Positions 8,227 through 16,947 are shown, counted from the first letter of the stretch. The stretch is DNA of 64,000 bases from Saccharopolyspora oryzae (GCF_027853915.1 NZ_JAQGLA010000031.1:1-64000); one strand, 5' to 3'. Numbers and translations: made by a program. The notes: generated from the letters alone by a model not told the origin.

Positions 8227-9444
8227 TCAGTCGCCGGTGGCGATGACCCCGCGCTCGGCCAGCCGCCTCACCTCGTCGGCGTCCAGGCCTGCTTCGGTGA
8301 GCACCTCGCGGGTGTGGGCACCCAGCGTCGGGCCGGCCTGGTCGCGTCGCGGTGGGGTGGCGGACAGGCGCACGGGGGAGCCGATCTGGCGCACCGCCCC
8401 GAGTTCGGGGTGCTCGGCGTCCCAGAAGAAGTCCCGTTGCCGCAGGTGATCGTTGGTGAACACCTCATCGGTGGTGGCGATCGGCGCGCACGGCACCCCA
8501 GCTGTGGTGAGCGCGTCGACGATGTCGGTGGTGCTGCGCTGCGCGGTGGCGTCTTCGATGGCGGGGATGAGGCTGTCGCGGTGCTGGTAGCGGTCGTAGG
8601 AGTTGCGGTAGCGCTCGTCGTCGAGCAGGTGGGCCAGGCCGAGGGCGTGGCAGAACGCCGGCCAGGTCTTGGTGGTGGTCGCCCCGACCGTCACCCACCC
8701 GTCCTTGCTGCGCACCGCTTGGTAGGGGGCGCTGTTCTGGTGCGCCGAACCGTGCGCACGGCCGGTTTCCCCGGTGGCGAAGTAGGTTCCGGCCTCCCAC
8801 ACCGCGAACGACACCCCGGCCTCCAGCAGCGAGACGTCGACGTGCTGGCCCTGCCCGGTGCTCTCCCTGCTGCGCAGCGCCGCCACGGCTCCGAGCGCGG
8901 CGTACAGGCCGCACACCAGGTCGCACATCGGCACGCCGACCTTGGTGGGCGGGCCGCCGGGGTGGCCGGTGATGCTCATCAGCCCGGCCCGGGCCTGGGC
9001 CATGATGTCCAGTCCCGGCTGATCGGCCAGCGGCCCGTCCTGCCCCCACCCGGAGGCCGAGACGTAGATCAGGGCGGGGTTGCGGGCGCGCACCGGTTCG
9101 GGGCCGAAGCCCAGCCCGGCCAGCGCACCGGGCCGCAGGTTCTCCACCAGCACATCGGCGTCGTCGAGCAGCTGCTGCAGGATCCGGTGGCCTTCGGGGG
9201 TTTTCAGGTCCAGCGCCACGGAGCGCTTGTTGCGGTTGAGCCGCAGGAACGGGGAGCTGTGGCCGGACAGGAACGGCCCGGTCTGGCGCACCGGGTCACC
9301 ACCGGCGGGGTTCTCGACCTTGATGACGTCGGCGCCGAGGTCGGCCAGTTGCATCGTGGCGAACGGCGCGGCCATGAACGCACCGATCTCCAGCACGCGC
9401 ACCCCGTGCAGCGGGAGCGGACCGGGCGTGGGGGAGGTAGTCAT
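8227..9444 (-). CDS. CaiB/BaiF family CoA transferase
   Basis: This protein of about 405 residues is a class III CoA transferase: it contains LADLGADVIKVENPAGGDPVR, RLNRNKRSVALDLKTPEG, the ADVLVENLRPG segment and the PGLDIMAQARAGLMSITG region with the catalytic Asp. It should move CoA between carboxylic acids. The ATG at 9444 has GGAG 8 nt upstream; ATG at 9456 is an in-frame alternative. It is the first gene of the operon running through tctCBA to the enoyl-CoA hydratase, so it probably activates the imported acid. Confidence 0.88.
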   Translation of the reverse strand: MTTSPTPGPLPLHGVRVLEIGAFMAAPFATMQLADLGADVIKVENPAGGDPVRQTGPFLSGHSSPFLRLNRNKRSVALDLKTPEGHRILQQLLDDADVLVENLRPGALAGLGFGPEPVRARNPALIYVSASGWGQDGPLADQPGLDIMAQARAGLMSITGHPGGPPTKVGVPMCDLVCGLYAALGAVAALRSRESTGQGQHVDVSLLEAGVSFAVWEAGTYFATGETGRAHGSAHQNSAPYQAVRSKDGWVTVGATTTKTWPAFCHALGLAHLLDDERYRNSYDRYQHRDSLIPAIEDATAQRSTTDIVDALTTAGVPCAPIATTDEVFTNDHLRQRDFFWDAEHPELGAVRQIGSPVRLSATPPRRDQAGPTLGAHTREVLTEAGLDADEVRRLAERGVIATGD

Positions 9445-9501
9445 GCGCGGCTCCATGAATCCGGGGGTGAACCGGACACCGTGATCGGCATCACTGGACT
9501 T

Positions 9502-9530
9502 TTGTCTACAGCAGTCAGCTCGAAGCTGAC
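9502..9530. promoter_or_regulatory. candidate GntR/FCD operators in the divergent promoter
   Basis: Between the divergent CoA transferase and GntR genes lie TTGTCTACA (9502-9510), resembling FCD-family GntR half-operators, and a perfect inverted repeat GTCAGCT-CGA-AGCTGAC (9514-9530). Either could bind the adjacent regulator and control both directions. The function is inferred from position and symmetry. Confidence 0.5.
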
Positions 9531-9629
9531 AAGCTTGATCGTCGAGGTTGCTCCGGGCGGACCAGCCGCTCAGGCGGGAAACGCCGAACACGCCCCGCTA
9601 CCCGGCGCCGGAAGGAGACACTGCCGGTC

Positions 9630-10388
9630 GTGACCGGATCCGTGGAAGACGCCCCGTCGGTGCGCGCCCCCAGCATCATCAGCCCACCCAGCCTCGTGGA
9701 GCTGGCCGCCACCACGCTGCGCCGCATGATCGTCGGCGGTGAACTGCTGTGCGGGCAGCGCATCGTGGAGAACCGACTGACCCGCGAACTGGGCATCAGC
9801 CGCCCGCCGCTGCGCGAGGCGCTGCGGGTGCTCGAACGCGAAGGCCTGGTGCGGCAGGTGCCCCGCAAGGGCGTGATCGTGACCCCGCTGACGCTGCACG
9901 ACATCTACGAGATCTGCACGCTGCGCGCGGAGTTCGAACGCCTGGCGGTGCAGCTGGGTGTTCCGGTGCGCGATCCGGCGCGGATGCGGCGGTGCCGGGA
10001 AGCGCTGCAGGCGATGAGCGCGGCCGCCACCGCCGGGGACGAACCGGGCTACCTGGAGTGCTCGTTCGCCTTCCACGTCTCGGTGGTCGGCCTGTCCGGG
10101 CACCAGCGCCTCGAGGAGGCCTACCGGGCGCTGCAGCTGCAGCTGATGCTGTCCATGGCGCTCAACCGCAAGGCCCGCAGCGACCTGGAGAGCCTGGGCG
10201 GCGACGTCGCCCGCCACCACCGGCTGCTGGAGATCATCGACGCCGGTGACCCGCAGGCGGTGCTGGCCGAGCTGGCCGCGCACGGCGACCGCGCGTTCCT
10301 CGACGGCATCGAGACCAAAGTGGACGGACACACCGAAGAAGCGCTGCAATGGCTGCACCAGCAGCGCCGAGCACAGGAGGACCAGTGA
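9630..10388 (+). CDS. GntR-family regulator with FCD ligand domain
   Basis: The 252-residue product has an N-terminal GntR winged helix (GQRIVENRLTRELGISRPPLREALRVLEREGLV) and a C-terminal helical FCD domain (YEICTLRAEFERLAVQ). FCD regulators usually respond to small organic acids. It starts at GTG and is transcribed away from the CoA transferase/TctCBA/hydratase operon, so it most likely controls that operon. Its 3' end overlaps the next gene (GTGA). Confidence 0.88.
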   Translation: MTGSVEDAPSVRAPSIISPPSLVELAATTLRRMIVGGELLCGQRIVENRLTRELGISRPPLREALRVLEREGLVRQVPRKGVIVTPLTLHDIYEICTLRAEFERLAVQLGVPVRDPARMRRCREALQAMSAAATAGDEPGYLECSFAFHVSVVGLSGHQRLEEAYRALQLQLMLSMALNRKARSDLESLGGDVARHHRLLEIIDAGDPQAVLAELAAHGDRAFLDGIETKVDGHTEEALQWLHQQRRAQEDQ

Positions 10389-10912
10389 CCGCCGACCCGA
10401 CCACCATCACCATCGACGGCATCAGCCCGCAGATCGACCCGGAGGCGTTCGTGGCCCCGGGCGCGGCGCTGATCGGCCGCGTGAGCCTGGGCGCGGAGGC
10501 CAGCGTCTGGTACAACGCGGTGCTGCGCGGCGACATGGCCGACATCAGCATCGGCGCGGCCAGCAACATCCAGGACGGTTGCGTGGTGCACGCCGACCCC
10601 GGATTCCCCGCGCGGATCGGTGAGGGCGTCACCGTCGGGCACAAAGCGGTCCTGCACGGCTGCACCGTCGAACCGGGCTGCCTGATCGGGATGGGCGCGG
10701 TGGTGCTCAACGGTGCCCGCATCGGCGCCGGATCGCTGGTGGCCGCCGGCGCGGTGGTGCTGGAGGGCACCGAGGTGCCACCCGGGTCGATGGTCGCCGG
10801 AACACCGGGCAAGGTCCGCCGCGAACTCACCGACCAGGAGCAGGAAGCGCTCAAGCTCTCCGCCCAGAACTACGTCGAACTGGGCCGCAAGCACCGCGCC
10901 GCCCTCGGCTGA
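10385..10912 (+). CDS. gamma-carbonic anhydrase/CaiE-PaaY family hexapeptide protein
   Basis: This 175-residue left-handed beta-helix protein has the three metal-binding His residues in GCVVHAD and VGHKAVLHGC and the ending PPGSMVAGTPGKVRRELTDQE. Members include gamma-carbonic anhydrases and the PaaY/CaiE thioesterases. A GGAGG site precedes the GTG, which overlaps the gntR stop. Given a CaiB-like transferase and crotonase next door, a housekeeping thioesterase that removes dead-end CoA esters is more likely here than carbonic anhydrase; this is inference. Confidence 0.82.
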   Translation: MTADPTTITIDGISPQIDPEAFVAPGAALIGRVSLGAEASVWYNAVLRGDMADISIGAASNIQDGCVVHADPGFPARIGEGVTVGHKAVLHGCTVEPGCLIGMGAVVLNGARIGAGSLVAAGAVVLEGTEVPPGSMVAGTPGKVRRELTDQEQEALKLSAQNYVELGRKHRAALG

Positions 10913-10964
10913 GCGCACCGGCCGTCGTCGGGCTGAGCGCGCCTGGCCCGACGACGGCACACTG

Positions 10965-12332
10965 GTGGATCCACCATCGGATCGACCAGCGGAAACGAGG
11001 ACGCCCCTGACCGCACCGCCCACCTTCACCCCGCCCTGCGGACCCATCACCGGCTGGGCGGACCGGGCGGTCCTGCGCGCCACCGGCATCCCCTACGCCC
11101 ACGCCCACCGCTTCAGCGCACCCACCCCGGTCGCCGACTGGTCCACGCCGCTGGCGGCCACGTCGTGGTCGCCGGGATGCCCGCAGGCACCGGTGAAGTT
11201 CTTCGAACGCGTGCTCGGCGCCACCTCCGACGGCCTGGACCAGGACGAGCACTGCCAGCACCTGTCGATCACCCTGCCCACCGACGTTCGCCCCGGAGCG
11301 GGGCTGCCGGTCATGGTGTGGATCCACGGCGGCTCCTACGCCTCCGGCGCCGGTGACCTGGCGATCATGGATCCGGCCCCGCTGGTGGCCCAAGAACACC
11401 TCGTCGTGGTGTCGGTGACCTACCGGCTGGGGCTGTTCGGCTACCTCGGCGACGGCGGGAACCGGCCCGCCAACCTCGGACTGCTCGACCAGATCGCCGC
11501 ACTGCGCTGGGTGCAGCGCAACATCGCCGCATTCGGCGGCAACCCCGGCAACGTCACGGTGTTCGGCCAATCCGCGGGAGGCGACGCCGTCGCGCACCTG
11601 ATGGCCACCCCCGAGGCCGCCGGGCTGCTGCGCCGCGCGATCATCCAAAGCGCACCGCTTGGCATCACCCGCGGCCGAGCGAAGATGTACAAGGCGATGG
11701 CCGAAGCGACCCGTGACGTCACACCGGAGATGCCCGCCGCCGACGTCGTCGCCCGCCAAACCGCAGCCACCAGGCGGATCCTGCGCTTCGGCCTCAAAGC
11801 CGCGATGCCCTTCGGCACCCAGTACGGCCACGACCCGCTGCCCAGCGAGAACGCCGTTCCCGCAGCGTGGGAGGCGGTCGCGCCCGACATCGACGTCCTC
11901 ATCGGCCACACCTCCGAGGAAGTGCGGCTGTTCCTGCCCACCCTGCCCGCGTTCCACCGCATCACCGCGATCCCTCTCGTGGGTGAGCTAATCCGCCGCG
12001 CCGTGGTCGCCGCGTTCACCACCGCGGTCTACACGCGCCCGGCCAAGCGGTTCGCCCGCCGCCACACCCGCGCCGGCGGCCGCGCGCACCGCTACCTCAT
12101 CACCTTCTCCGCACCCGGCAACGACCACGGCGCCGCCCACACCATCGACCTCCCGCTGCTGTTCGGCGACGAAAAGGCCTGGCAGCACGCCGAACTCATC
12201 GCGGGCGCCACCTGGGCGCAGATCACCGAAGCCGCCACCGCGCTGCGCCACCTGTGGGCCGAGTTCGCCCGCGGCCACCCGCTGCCCGACCGCGGCGACA
12301 TCCCCGGCGTCCTGCACCACCGCCGCGCCTGA
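10965..12332 (+). CDS. carboxylesterase (para-nitrobenzyl esterase family)
   Basis: This type-B carboxylesterase of about 455 residues has MVWIHGGSYASGAG (oxyanion hole), the nucleophile in VFGQSAGGDAVAHL, an acid region in IGHTSEEVRLF and a His in HGAAHTIDLPLLFG. The start is uncertain: GTG 10965 is the canonical choice but has no ribosome site, while CTG 11007 follows GAGG at good spacing and would remove 14 residues. It follows the hexapeptide gene by about 50 nt and may be cotranscribed. Confidence 0.82.
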   Translation: MDPPSDRPAETRTPLTAPPTFTPPCGPITGWADRAVLRATGIPYAHAHRFSAPTPVADWSTPLAATSWSPGCPQAPVKFFERVLGATSDGLDQDEHCQHLSITLPTDVRPGAGLPVMVWIHGGSYASGAGDLAIMDPAPLVAQEHLVVVSVTYRLGLFGYLGDGGNRPANLGLLDQIAALRWVQRNIAAFGGNPGNVTVFGQSAGGDAVAHLMATPEAAGLLRRAIIQSAPLGITRGRAKMYKAMAEATRDVTPEMPAADVVARQTAATRRILRFGLKAAMPFGTQYGHDPLPSENAVPAAWEAVAPDIDVLIGHTSEEVRLFLPTLPAFHRITAIPLVGELIRRAVVAAFTTAVYTRPAKRFARRHTRAGGRAHRYLITFSAPGNDHGAAHTIDLPLLFGDEKAWQHAELIAGATWAQITEAATALRHLWAEFARGHPLPDRGDIPGVLHHRRA

Positions 12333-12470
12333 CGACGGGCAGTCACTCGGCTTCGTCCGGTTCACGCCAGGACCTCCGCCACGACCGCGGCAGGTGCGCG
12401 AATCCTGTTACGTTGACCGGATGCCACCACGTGATCCGTCCGAGTCTGAACTGCGCCCGCTGCCGCCGTC

Positions 12471-13733
12471 ATGAGCGTGTTCGACCGGCTGCTCGACACC
12501 CGTCCACTGCGCACCAGCCCGCAGTTCCGGCGTTTGTGGTGGGGCGGGGCCGTTTCGGCGCTGGGCGGGCAGTTCACCGTGGTCGCCGTGCTGTTCCAGA
12601 TGTGGCAGCTGACCACCAGCCCCCTCGCCGTCGGGGCCGTCGGGCTGGTCCAGGCGATCTCGATGACCACCGTCGGCCTGGCCGGCGGCACCCTCGCCGA
12701 CGCGGTGGACCGCCGCAAGCTCGTCCTGGCCGCCACCACCATGCAGCTGGTCTCCGTGGCGGCGCTGGCCGTTCACGGCCTGGCCGGTGCCGAGTCGCCG
12801 TGGGTGCTGCTAGGGCTGGTGGCCCTGCACTCGGCGGGCAGTGGACTCGGCGCTCCCGCCCGGCGGACGTTCGTGCCCAGGCTGCTGCCCACCGAGCTGG
12901 TCGGCGCGGGGGTGGCCTTGGGCAACCTCAGCTTCCAGATCGCCATGCTCCTCGGCCCCGCACTGGCTGGCGTGCTCGTCGCGCAGTGGGGTGTCAGCGC
13001 CTGCTACCTGCTCGACGCACTGGCCTTCACCGCCGTGCTCTACGCCGTGCTGCGACTGCCGTCGATGCGCCCCGACGGGCAGCCCAGCAGGCCCGGGCTG
13101 CGCGCGATCTGGCGCGGCTGGCGGTTCATCGCCGCAAGCCCGGTGCTGCGCGGCGCCCTGCTGACCGACGTGGCCGCCACCGTGCTGGCCATGCCCGTCG
13201 GACTGTTCCCGCTGATCAACGAACAACGCTTCGGCGGCAACCCGCAAACCCTCGGGCTGTTCTTCACCGCCATCGCCATCGGCGGAATCACCGCGGGCGC
13301 GGCCTCGGGCACCATCACCCGCGCCCGCCGCACCGGAGTGGTCCTGCTCGCCGCCGCCGGGGTGTGGGGGCTGGCGCTGATCGGGTTCGGGCTCGCGCCC
13401 TCGCCGTGGCTGGCGCTGGGGTGCCTGACCATCGCCGGCGCCGCCGACACCACCTCGGTGATCACCCGCGCCGCGATCGTGCAACTGGCCACCCCGGACT
13501 CCCACCGCGGCCGGGTCAGCGCGGTGGAGCACATCGTCGGCGCGTCCGGCCCCGAGGTCGGCAACTTCCGGGCCGGACTGGCCGCGCAGGCCACCACCGC
13601 GGCCTTCGCCGCCGTCGCGGGTGGCCTGATGTGCGTGGTGGGCATTGCAGCGCTGGCCCTGACCAACTCCCCGCTGCGCCGCTTCAGCCATTCCCGGCCC
13701 GAGGCGGCCCTGGACTCCCGGGCCAGCGGCTAG
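12471..13733 (+). CDS. MFS transporter (EntS-like exporter family)
   Basis: The 420-residue protein has about 12 hydrophobic spans and the MFS_3/EntS architecture: FRRLWWGGAVSALGGQF at the start, LADAVDRRKLVLAATTMQLVS after the third span and RRTFVPRLLPTELVGAGVALGN in the middle. Such proteins usually export siderophores or drugs; no partner is adjacent. Its TAG stop interlocks with the stop of the convergent DHFR-like gene in the palindrome CTAG. Confidence 0.85.
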   Translation: MSVFDRLLDTRPLRTSPQFRRLWWGGAVSALGGQFTVVAVLFQMWQLTTSPLAVGAVGLVQAISMTTVGLAGGTLADAVDRRKLVLAATTMQLVSVAALAVHGLAGAESPWVLLGLVALHSAGSGLGAPARRTFVPRLLPTELVGAGVALGNLSFQIAMLLGPALAGVLVAQWGVSACYLLDALAFTAVLYAVLRLPSMRPDGQPSRPGLRAIWRGWRFIAASPVLRGALLTDVAATVLAMPVGLFPLINEQRFGGNPQTLGLFFTAIAIGGITAGAASGTITRARRTGVVLLAAAGVWGLALIGFGLAPSPWLALGCLTIAGAADTTSVITRAAIVQLATPDSHRGRVSAVEHIVGASGPEVGNFRAGLAAQATTAAFAAVAGGLMCVVGIAALALTNSPLRRFSHSRPEAALDSRASG

Positions 13734-14293
13734 CGACCTGCGGGACGGTAGGTCCGCCCGAAGCTGCGCGGGCTGTCCTCGAAGATCTCGACCAGCTCCC
13801 AGTCGATCCGGCGCCCACCGGGAACGTCGAAGATGCGGATGCCATCGCCGAGGAACACCGGGGCGACGAAGACCTGCAACTCGTCGACGAGGTCGTGCTC
13901 GAGCGCCTGGCGGGCGATGTCGGCGCTGATGATCTGCACGTCCCGGTCACCGGCGATGTCCCGGGCGCGGCGGATGGCCTCCACGACGTCGCAGTCCAGC
14001 GCGACGACGGTCGGATCGCCGGCGAGCTCCTCGGGGCGGTGGGTCAGGATGATCTCGGTGCCCGACCACGCGCCGCCGTAGGCCTCGGAGGTCAGCTCGT
14101 CCCGCTCGTCGCGCTGCGCTTTCGCCGCGTCGTAGCCGTCCCGGCCGGAGATGATCACCGCGACCTTGCCCGCCATGCGCTCCGTGGTGCCCTCGGCCAG
14201 CGGTTCCGCGGTCGACAGCCAGCTCATGTCGTGATCGGGGCCGGCGATGAAACCGTCGATCGAGCACGTGAATCCCCACGCCACCTTGCCCAT
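13730..14293 (-). CDS. dihydrofolate reductase-like protein (RibD C-terminal fold)
   Basis: This 187-residue protein matches the stand-alone RibD_C/DHFR-like family common in actinobacteria: CSIDGFIAGPDHDMSWL near the start, VIISGRDGYD, and a C-terminal QIISADIARQAL and VAPVFLGDGIRIFD. It probably uses NADPH, but the substrate is unknown. GGAGGAG precedes the ATG at 14293. The gene runs convergently into the MFS gene with interlocked stop codons. Confidence 0.85.
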   Translation of the reverse strand: MGKVAWGFTCSIDGFIAGPDHDMSWLSTAEPLAEGTTERMAGKVAVIISGRDGYDAAKAQRDERDELTSEAYGGAWSGTEIILTHRPEELAGDPTVVALDCDVVEAIRRARDIAGDRDVQIISADIARQALEHDLVDELQVFVAPVFLGDGIRIFDVPGGRRIDWELVEIFEDSPRSFGRTYRPAGR

Positions 14294-14370
14294 GTCTCCT
14301 CCTCGCCGGTCGGTCCGCCTTCTGCCGGCGATCATCCTCCACGACCGTCACCCACCCGGACCGCCTCGGC

Positions 14371-15327
14371 TCAGGCCAATACGTCCATCAGGGTGGTGAC
14401 ATAGGCATCCAGCCGCTGCTCCACGGCTCGCGTCGTCAACTCCGCCCTGCCCGCCTCCCGCCATGCCTGCGCCACCAACTGCACTTCTTCCGAGCACGCC
14501 AGCCCGTCCCGCACCAGCCAGTACAGCCGCTCGCTCGCGGCTGCGGCCAGCACCCCGCCGGCCTCCTCGTACGCCTCGGCGAACCGCAGACCCCACACCG
14601 GGCCGTGCAACAGCGCGAGAGTGGTGCAGCAGTGCGCCACATCGAGATCCGCCGGGCCCCAGGAGGTCGCTGCCCAGTCGACGACGCCGGTGATCCGGGC
14701 AGCTGCCGGCCTCGCGGGCGGCACGTCGAACAGCACGTTGCCAGGTTGGAAGTCCCGGTGCAGGAATCGCCCTTCATAGGGTGGCGCGGGCCTGCGGATC
14801 ACCTCGATCGCCGCGGCCCATGCCGCCGCATCGGCGCCCTTCGGAATCACGACGGTGTCGGCGGTCGTCAACGCCACGTACTCCCGGGGCCGCTGCGCGG
14901 GGCGCAACGCGTGGATCGCCACGAGTTGACGGGCCAGCAGCGGGATGCGCGTCTCGATGCCCGCGTCGTCGAGGACCGTCCGGCCCGCCAGATGTGTCAT
15001 CAGCAGCGATGGGTACTCGCAATGCGCGGCGGTCGGATCGACTGCGACCAGTCCCGGAGCCGCCACGCCGGTCCCTGTGAGCAGGGACAGGGCGCCGGCC
15101 TCCCTGTTCAGCCAGTCCTCGGCGTGCTCCACGGAGGACGGGGCGACGAAGCTCCGCAGCACCAGGTGACGGGTGCCGCCGTGCCGCGTGCCGATGGTCA
15201 GCCTCCGCATTTCGGCGGTGATGCCGCCGTGCAGCGCCTCGGTTCTGACGATCCGTTCACCGGCCTCCAGGTGCCGGCTCACCCAAGCCAGTGTCGACGG
15301 TCGGACAGCCGCCTCATCATCGGTCAC
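14371..15327 (-). CDS. aminoglycoside phosphotransferase family protein
   Basis: This 318-residue APH-fold protein carries the catalytic loop FLHRDFQPGNVLFD and the metal-binding VVDWAATSWGPADLDVAHC. The N-terminal half has the LHGGITAEM and LVLRSF nucleotide-binding strands. It is probably a small-molecule kinase; many such genes are not resistance genes. It starts at GTG 15327. The next gene upstream is a Tn3 relic, so it may have been moved with a mobile element. Confidence 0.82.
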   Translation of the reverse strand: MTDDEAAVRPSTLAWVSRHLEAGERIVRTEALHGGITAEMRRLTIGTRHGGTRHLVLRSFVAPSSVEHAEDWLNREAGALSLLTGTGVAAPGLVAVDPTAAHCEYPSLLMTHLAGRTVLDDAGIETRIPLLARQLVAIHALRPAQRPREYVALTTADTVVIPKGADAAAWAAAIEVIRRPAPPYEGRFLHRDFQPGNVLFDVPPARPAAARITGVVDWAATSWGPADLDVAHCCTTLALLHGPVWGLRFAEAYEEAGGVLAAAASERLYWLVRDGLACSEEVQLVAQAWREAGRAELTTRAVEQRLDAYVTTLMDVLA

Positions 15328-15370
15328 CGTGCCACCTGATCATCCCCGCGGCGGCACGCGCAAAAGCTTT

Positions 15371-15480
15371 TCAGAACAGGGTTTGCGCACGCGCAGCGTC
15401 CAAATGCCGGGCCAGAATCGCGCCGTCGTGTGCGAACAGCAGATCCTGCTTGAGGGTGTGCAGCGACTCCCGCAGTAACG
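15371..15480 (-). pseudogene. Tn3 transposase relic with internal deletion
   Basis: The reverse strand encodes LLRESLHTLKQDLLFAHDGAILARHLDA, matching the Glu-containing region of the transposase at 2004-3179, then jumps directly to a tail ARAQTLF and a stop. The DNA at the stop (cagaacaggg followed by a gcgcacgcgcag block) repeats the end of the other relic at 2007-2030. Roughly 75 codons between the two conserved blocks are deleted. It is the second footprint of a related element in this window. Confidence 0.7.
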
Positions 15481-15552
15481 CCACGTCGGACGCGGCACGG
15501 GTGTGCGGGCCGGGGACCACCTGGCCCGCACACCCGTGCCGCGTTGAGCGTG

Positions 15553-16374
15553 TCAGCGCGGTCGGGTTCCGGCCACGACGGTGGCGTCGCGCTCCTCGCA
15601 GTGCAGGATGCGGGGGAGCAGCCCGGCTTCGGTGAACAGCGCAGCGGTGCCCGGGGCCTGCCGGCGACTGGTCTCGATCAGCAGATTCCCGCCGGGTGCG
15701 AGCCACCGAGGTGCCTCGGCGGCCACCCGCCGCTGGATGTCCAGACCGTCGGCACCGCCGTCCAAAGCCACCGCCGGCTCGTGCAACCGGGCTTCCGGCG
15801 GCATCATGCCGACTTCACCGGTGGGCACGTACGGGGCGTTGGCCACCACCACCTCGACCCGGCCCCGCAGCTCGTCGGGCAACGCCCGGTACAGATCACC
15901 GCGGACGACCCCGGCAGCACCGGGCAGGTTCCCCGCCGCGCAGCTCACCGCGGCGGGATCGACATCAGCGGCGTAGAGCTCCACCGACGGATGAGCGACG
16001 AGCACTGCTGCGGCCACGGCACCCGCTCCGCAGCACAGCTCCACCACCGGACCGGAACCGGTCAGCGCGATCGCCTGCTCGGCGAGGAACTCGGTGCGGC
16101 GGCGGGGCACGAACACCCCCGGGGACAGGGAGATCCGCAATCCGCAGAACTCCGCCCAGCCCAGCACCTGTTCCAACGGCAGGCCGCTGACGCGTCGCCG
16201 CACGAGCTCGGCCAACTCGGTGTCGTCGTGCGCTGCTTCGTGCAGCAGAGCGGCCTCGTCCTCGGCGAAAACACACCCGGCCGAGCGCAGCGCGGCCACC
16301 ACATCGGAGGAGAGAGAGGAAGAAGAAATCGTGAGCGCCTTTCGAAGATCTGGCGGGCGCTCCAGCGCGATCAC
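15553..16374 (-). CDS. PrmC-related protein N5-glutamine methyltransferase
   Basis: The core is an S-adenosylmethionine-dependent methyltransferase with VVELCCGAGAVAAAV (motif I), LYAADVDPAAV, and NAPYVPTGEVGMMP in place of the NPPY of PrmC. This NAPY variant marks an actinobacterial PrmC-related family whose target is not established. The N-terminal helical domain (VVAALRSAGCVFAEDEAALL) is present. The start is unclear: GTG 16374 gives 273 residues, GTG 16302 gives 249, and none has a clear ribosome site. Confidence 0.78.
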   Translation of the reverse strand: MIALERPPDLRKALTISSSSLSSDVVAALRSAGCVFAEDEAALLHEAAHDDTELAELVRRRVSGLPLEQVLGWAEFCGLRISLSPGVFVPRRRTEFLAEQAIALTGSGPVVELCCGAGAVAAAVLVAHPSVELYAADVDPAAVSCAAGNLPGAAGVVRGDLYRALPDELRGRVEVVVANAPYVPTGEVGMMPPEARLHEPAVALDGGADGLDIQRRVAAEAPRWLAPGGNLLIETSRRQAPGTAALFTEAGLLPRILHCEERDATVVAGTRPR

Positions 16375-16517
16375 CGACGCGTCAGGTCGTCGGAGGAGAG
16401 CACCCGATCTGCCATGGGGGAAATCGGTCTCACCTCCTCGCCTCGTGAACGGTTCGCGGCACAGTAGCAAACCCACCCGCGTCGATCGGCGCGGGTGGGG
16501 GGAGAGGGGAAAAGGAA

Positions 16518-16550
16518 CTGGGGTCGTGACCAGGTTGGTCACGACCCCAG
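16518..16550. terminator. perfect 14-bp hairpin
   Basis: CTGGGGTCGTGACC (16518-16531) pairs perfectly with 16537-16550 around a 5-nt loop (AGGTT). There is no T run. It lies downstream of the small reverse gene at 16674-16781 and upstream of the methyltransferase, so it is probably a terminator of the small gene, though an operator cannot be excluded. Confidence 0.55.
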
Positions 16551-16673
16551 CGGTGCAAGTCCTGGCAACGGGCCCCGGTTGTTGTTCGTGGGTGCCCCGG
16601 TATTGCGCTCGCGGCGTGGTGCCGCCAGCCCGCTGCCTCGACGCGTCCGGCAGTCACCGGACGGGCGGGTGCT

Positions 16674-16781
16674 TCAGACCCGCGTGTTGCGCTGGGCGCT
16701 GGACTGCGGGTGCCGCATCACCATGCGGGCCCGCTGCATCTCGCGCGACATGCTGCCCAGCCAGCGAACCAGACCTGCCAT
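16674..16781 (-). CDS. small basic protein, 35 residues, unknown
   Basis: A short reverse-strand ORF encodes MAGLVRWLGSMSREMQRARM and a further 15 residues ending in QRNTRV. GGAGGA lies 7 nt before the ATG at 16781, a better site than those of many neighbours. It is rich in Arg and Met and looks like a short amphipathic helix. I do not recognise a family. A perfect hairpin lies about 120 bp downstream. Translation is plausible but unproved. Confidence 0.45.
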   Translation of the reverse strand: MAGLVRWLGSMSREMQRARMVMRHPQSSAQRNTRV

Positions 16782-16930
16782 CGGGGCGTCCTCCACTACT
16801 CCAAGAGGGTTAATCGACGGCTCGTCGCCGGTTGTCAACTCCGGTTCACGACAACCGACGCGAACCGGACCGCCAATGGCCGTCTCACCCGCCATGTCGT
16901 TGCAGGTAGTCCCGGTGTTTCACCAGTTTC

Positions 16931-16947
16931 ATAACGTATTGATAACG
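16931..16947. repeat. direct repeat ATAACG, 11-bp spacing
   Basis: ATAACG occurs at 16931-16936 and 16942-16947, one helical turn apart, in an AT-rich patch between the small protein gene and the metallothionein-like gene. This spacing is typical of a regulator binding to one DNA face. It may belong to the promoter of the reverse-strand small gene. Confidence 0.3.
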
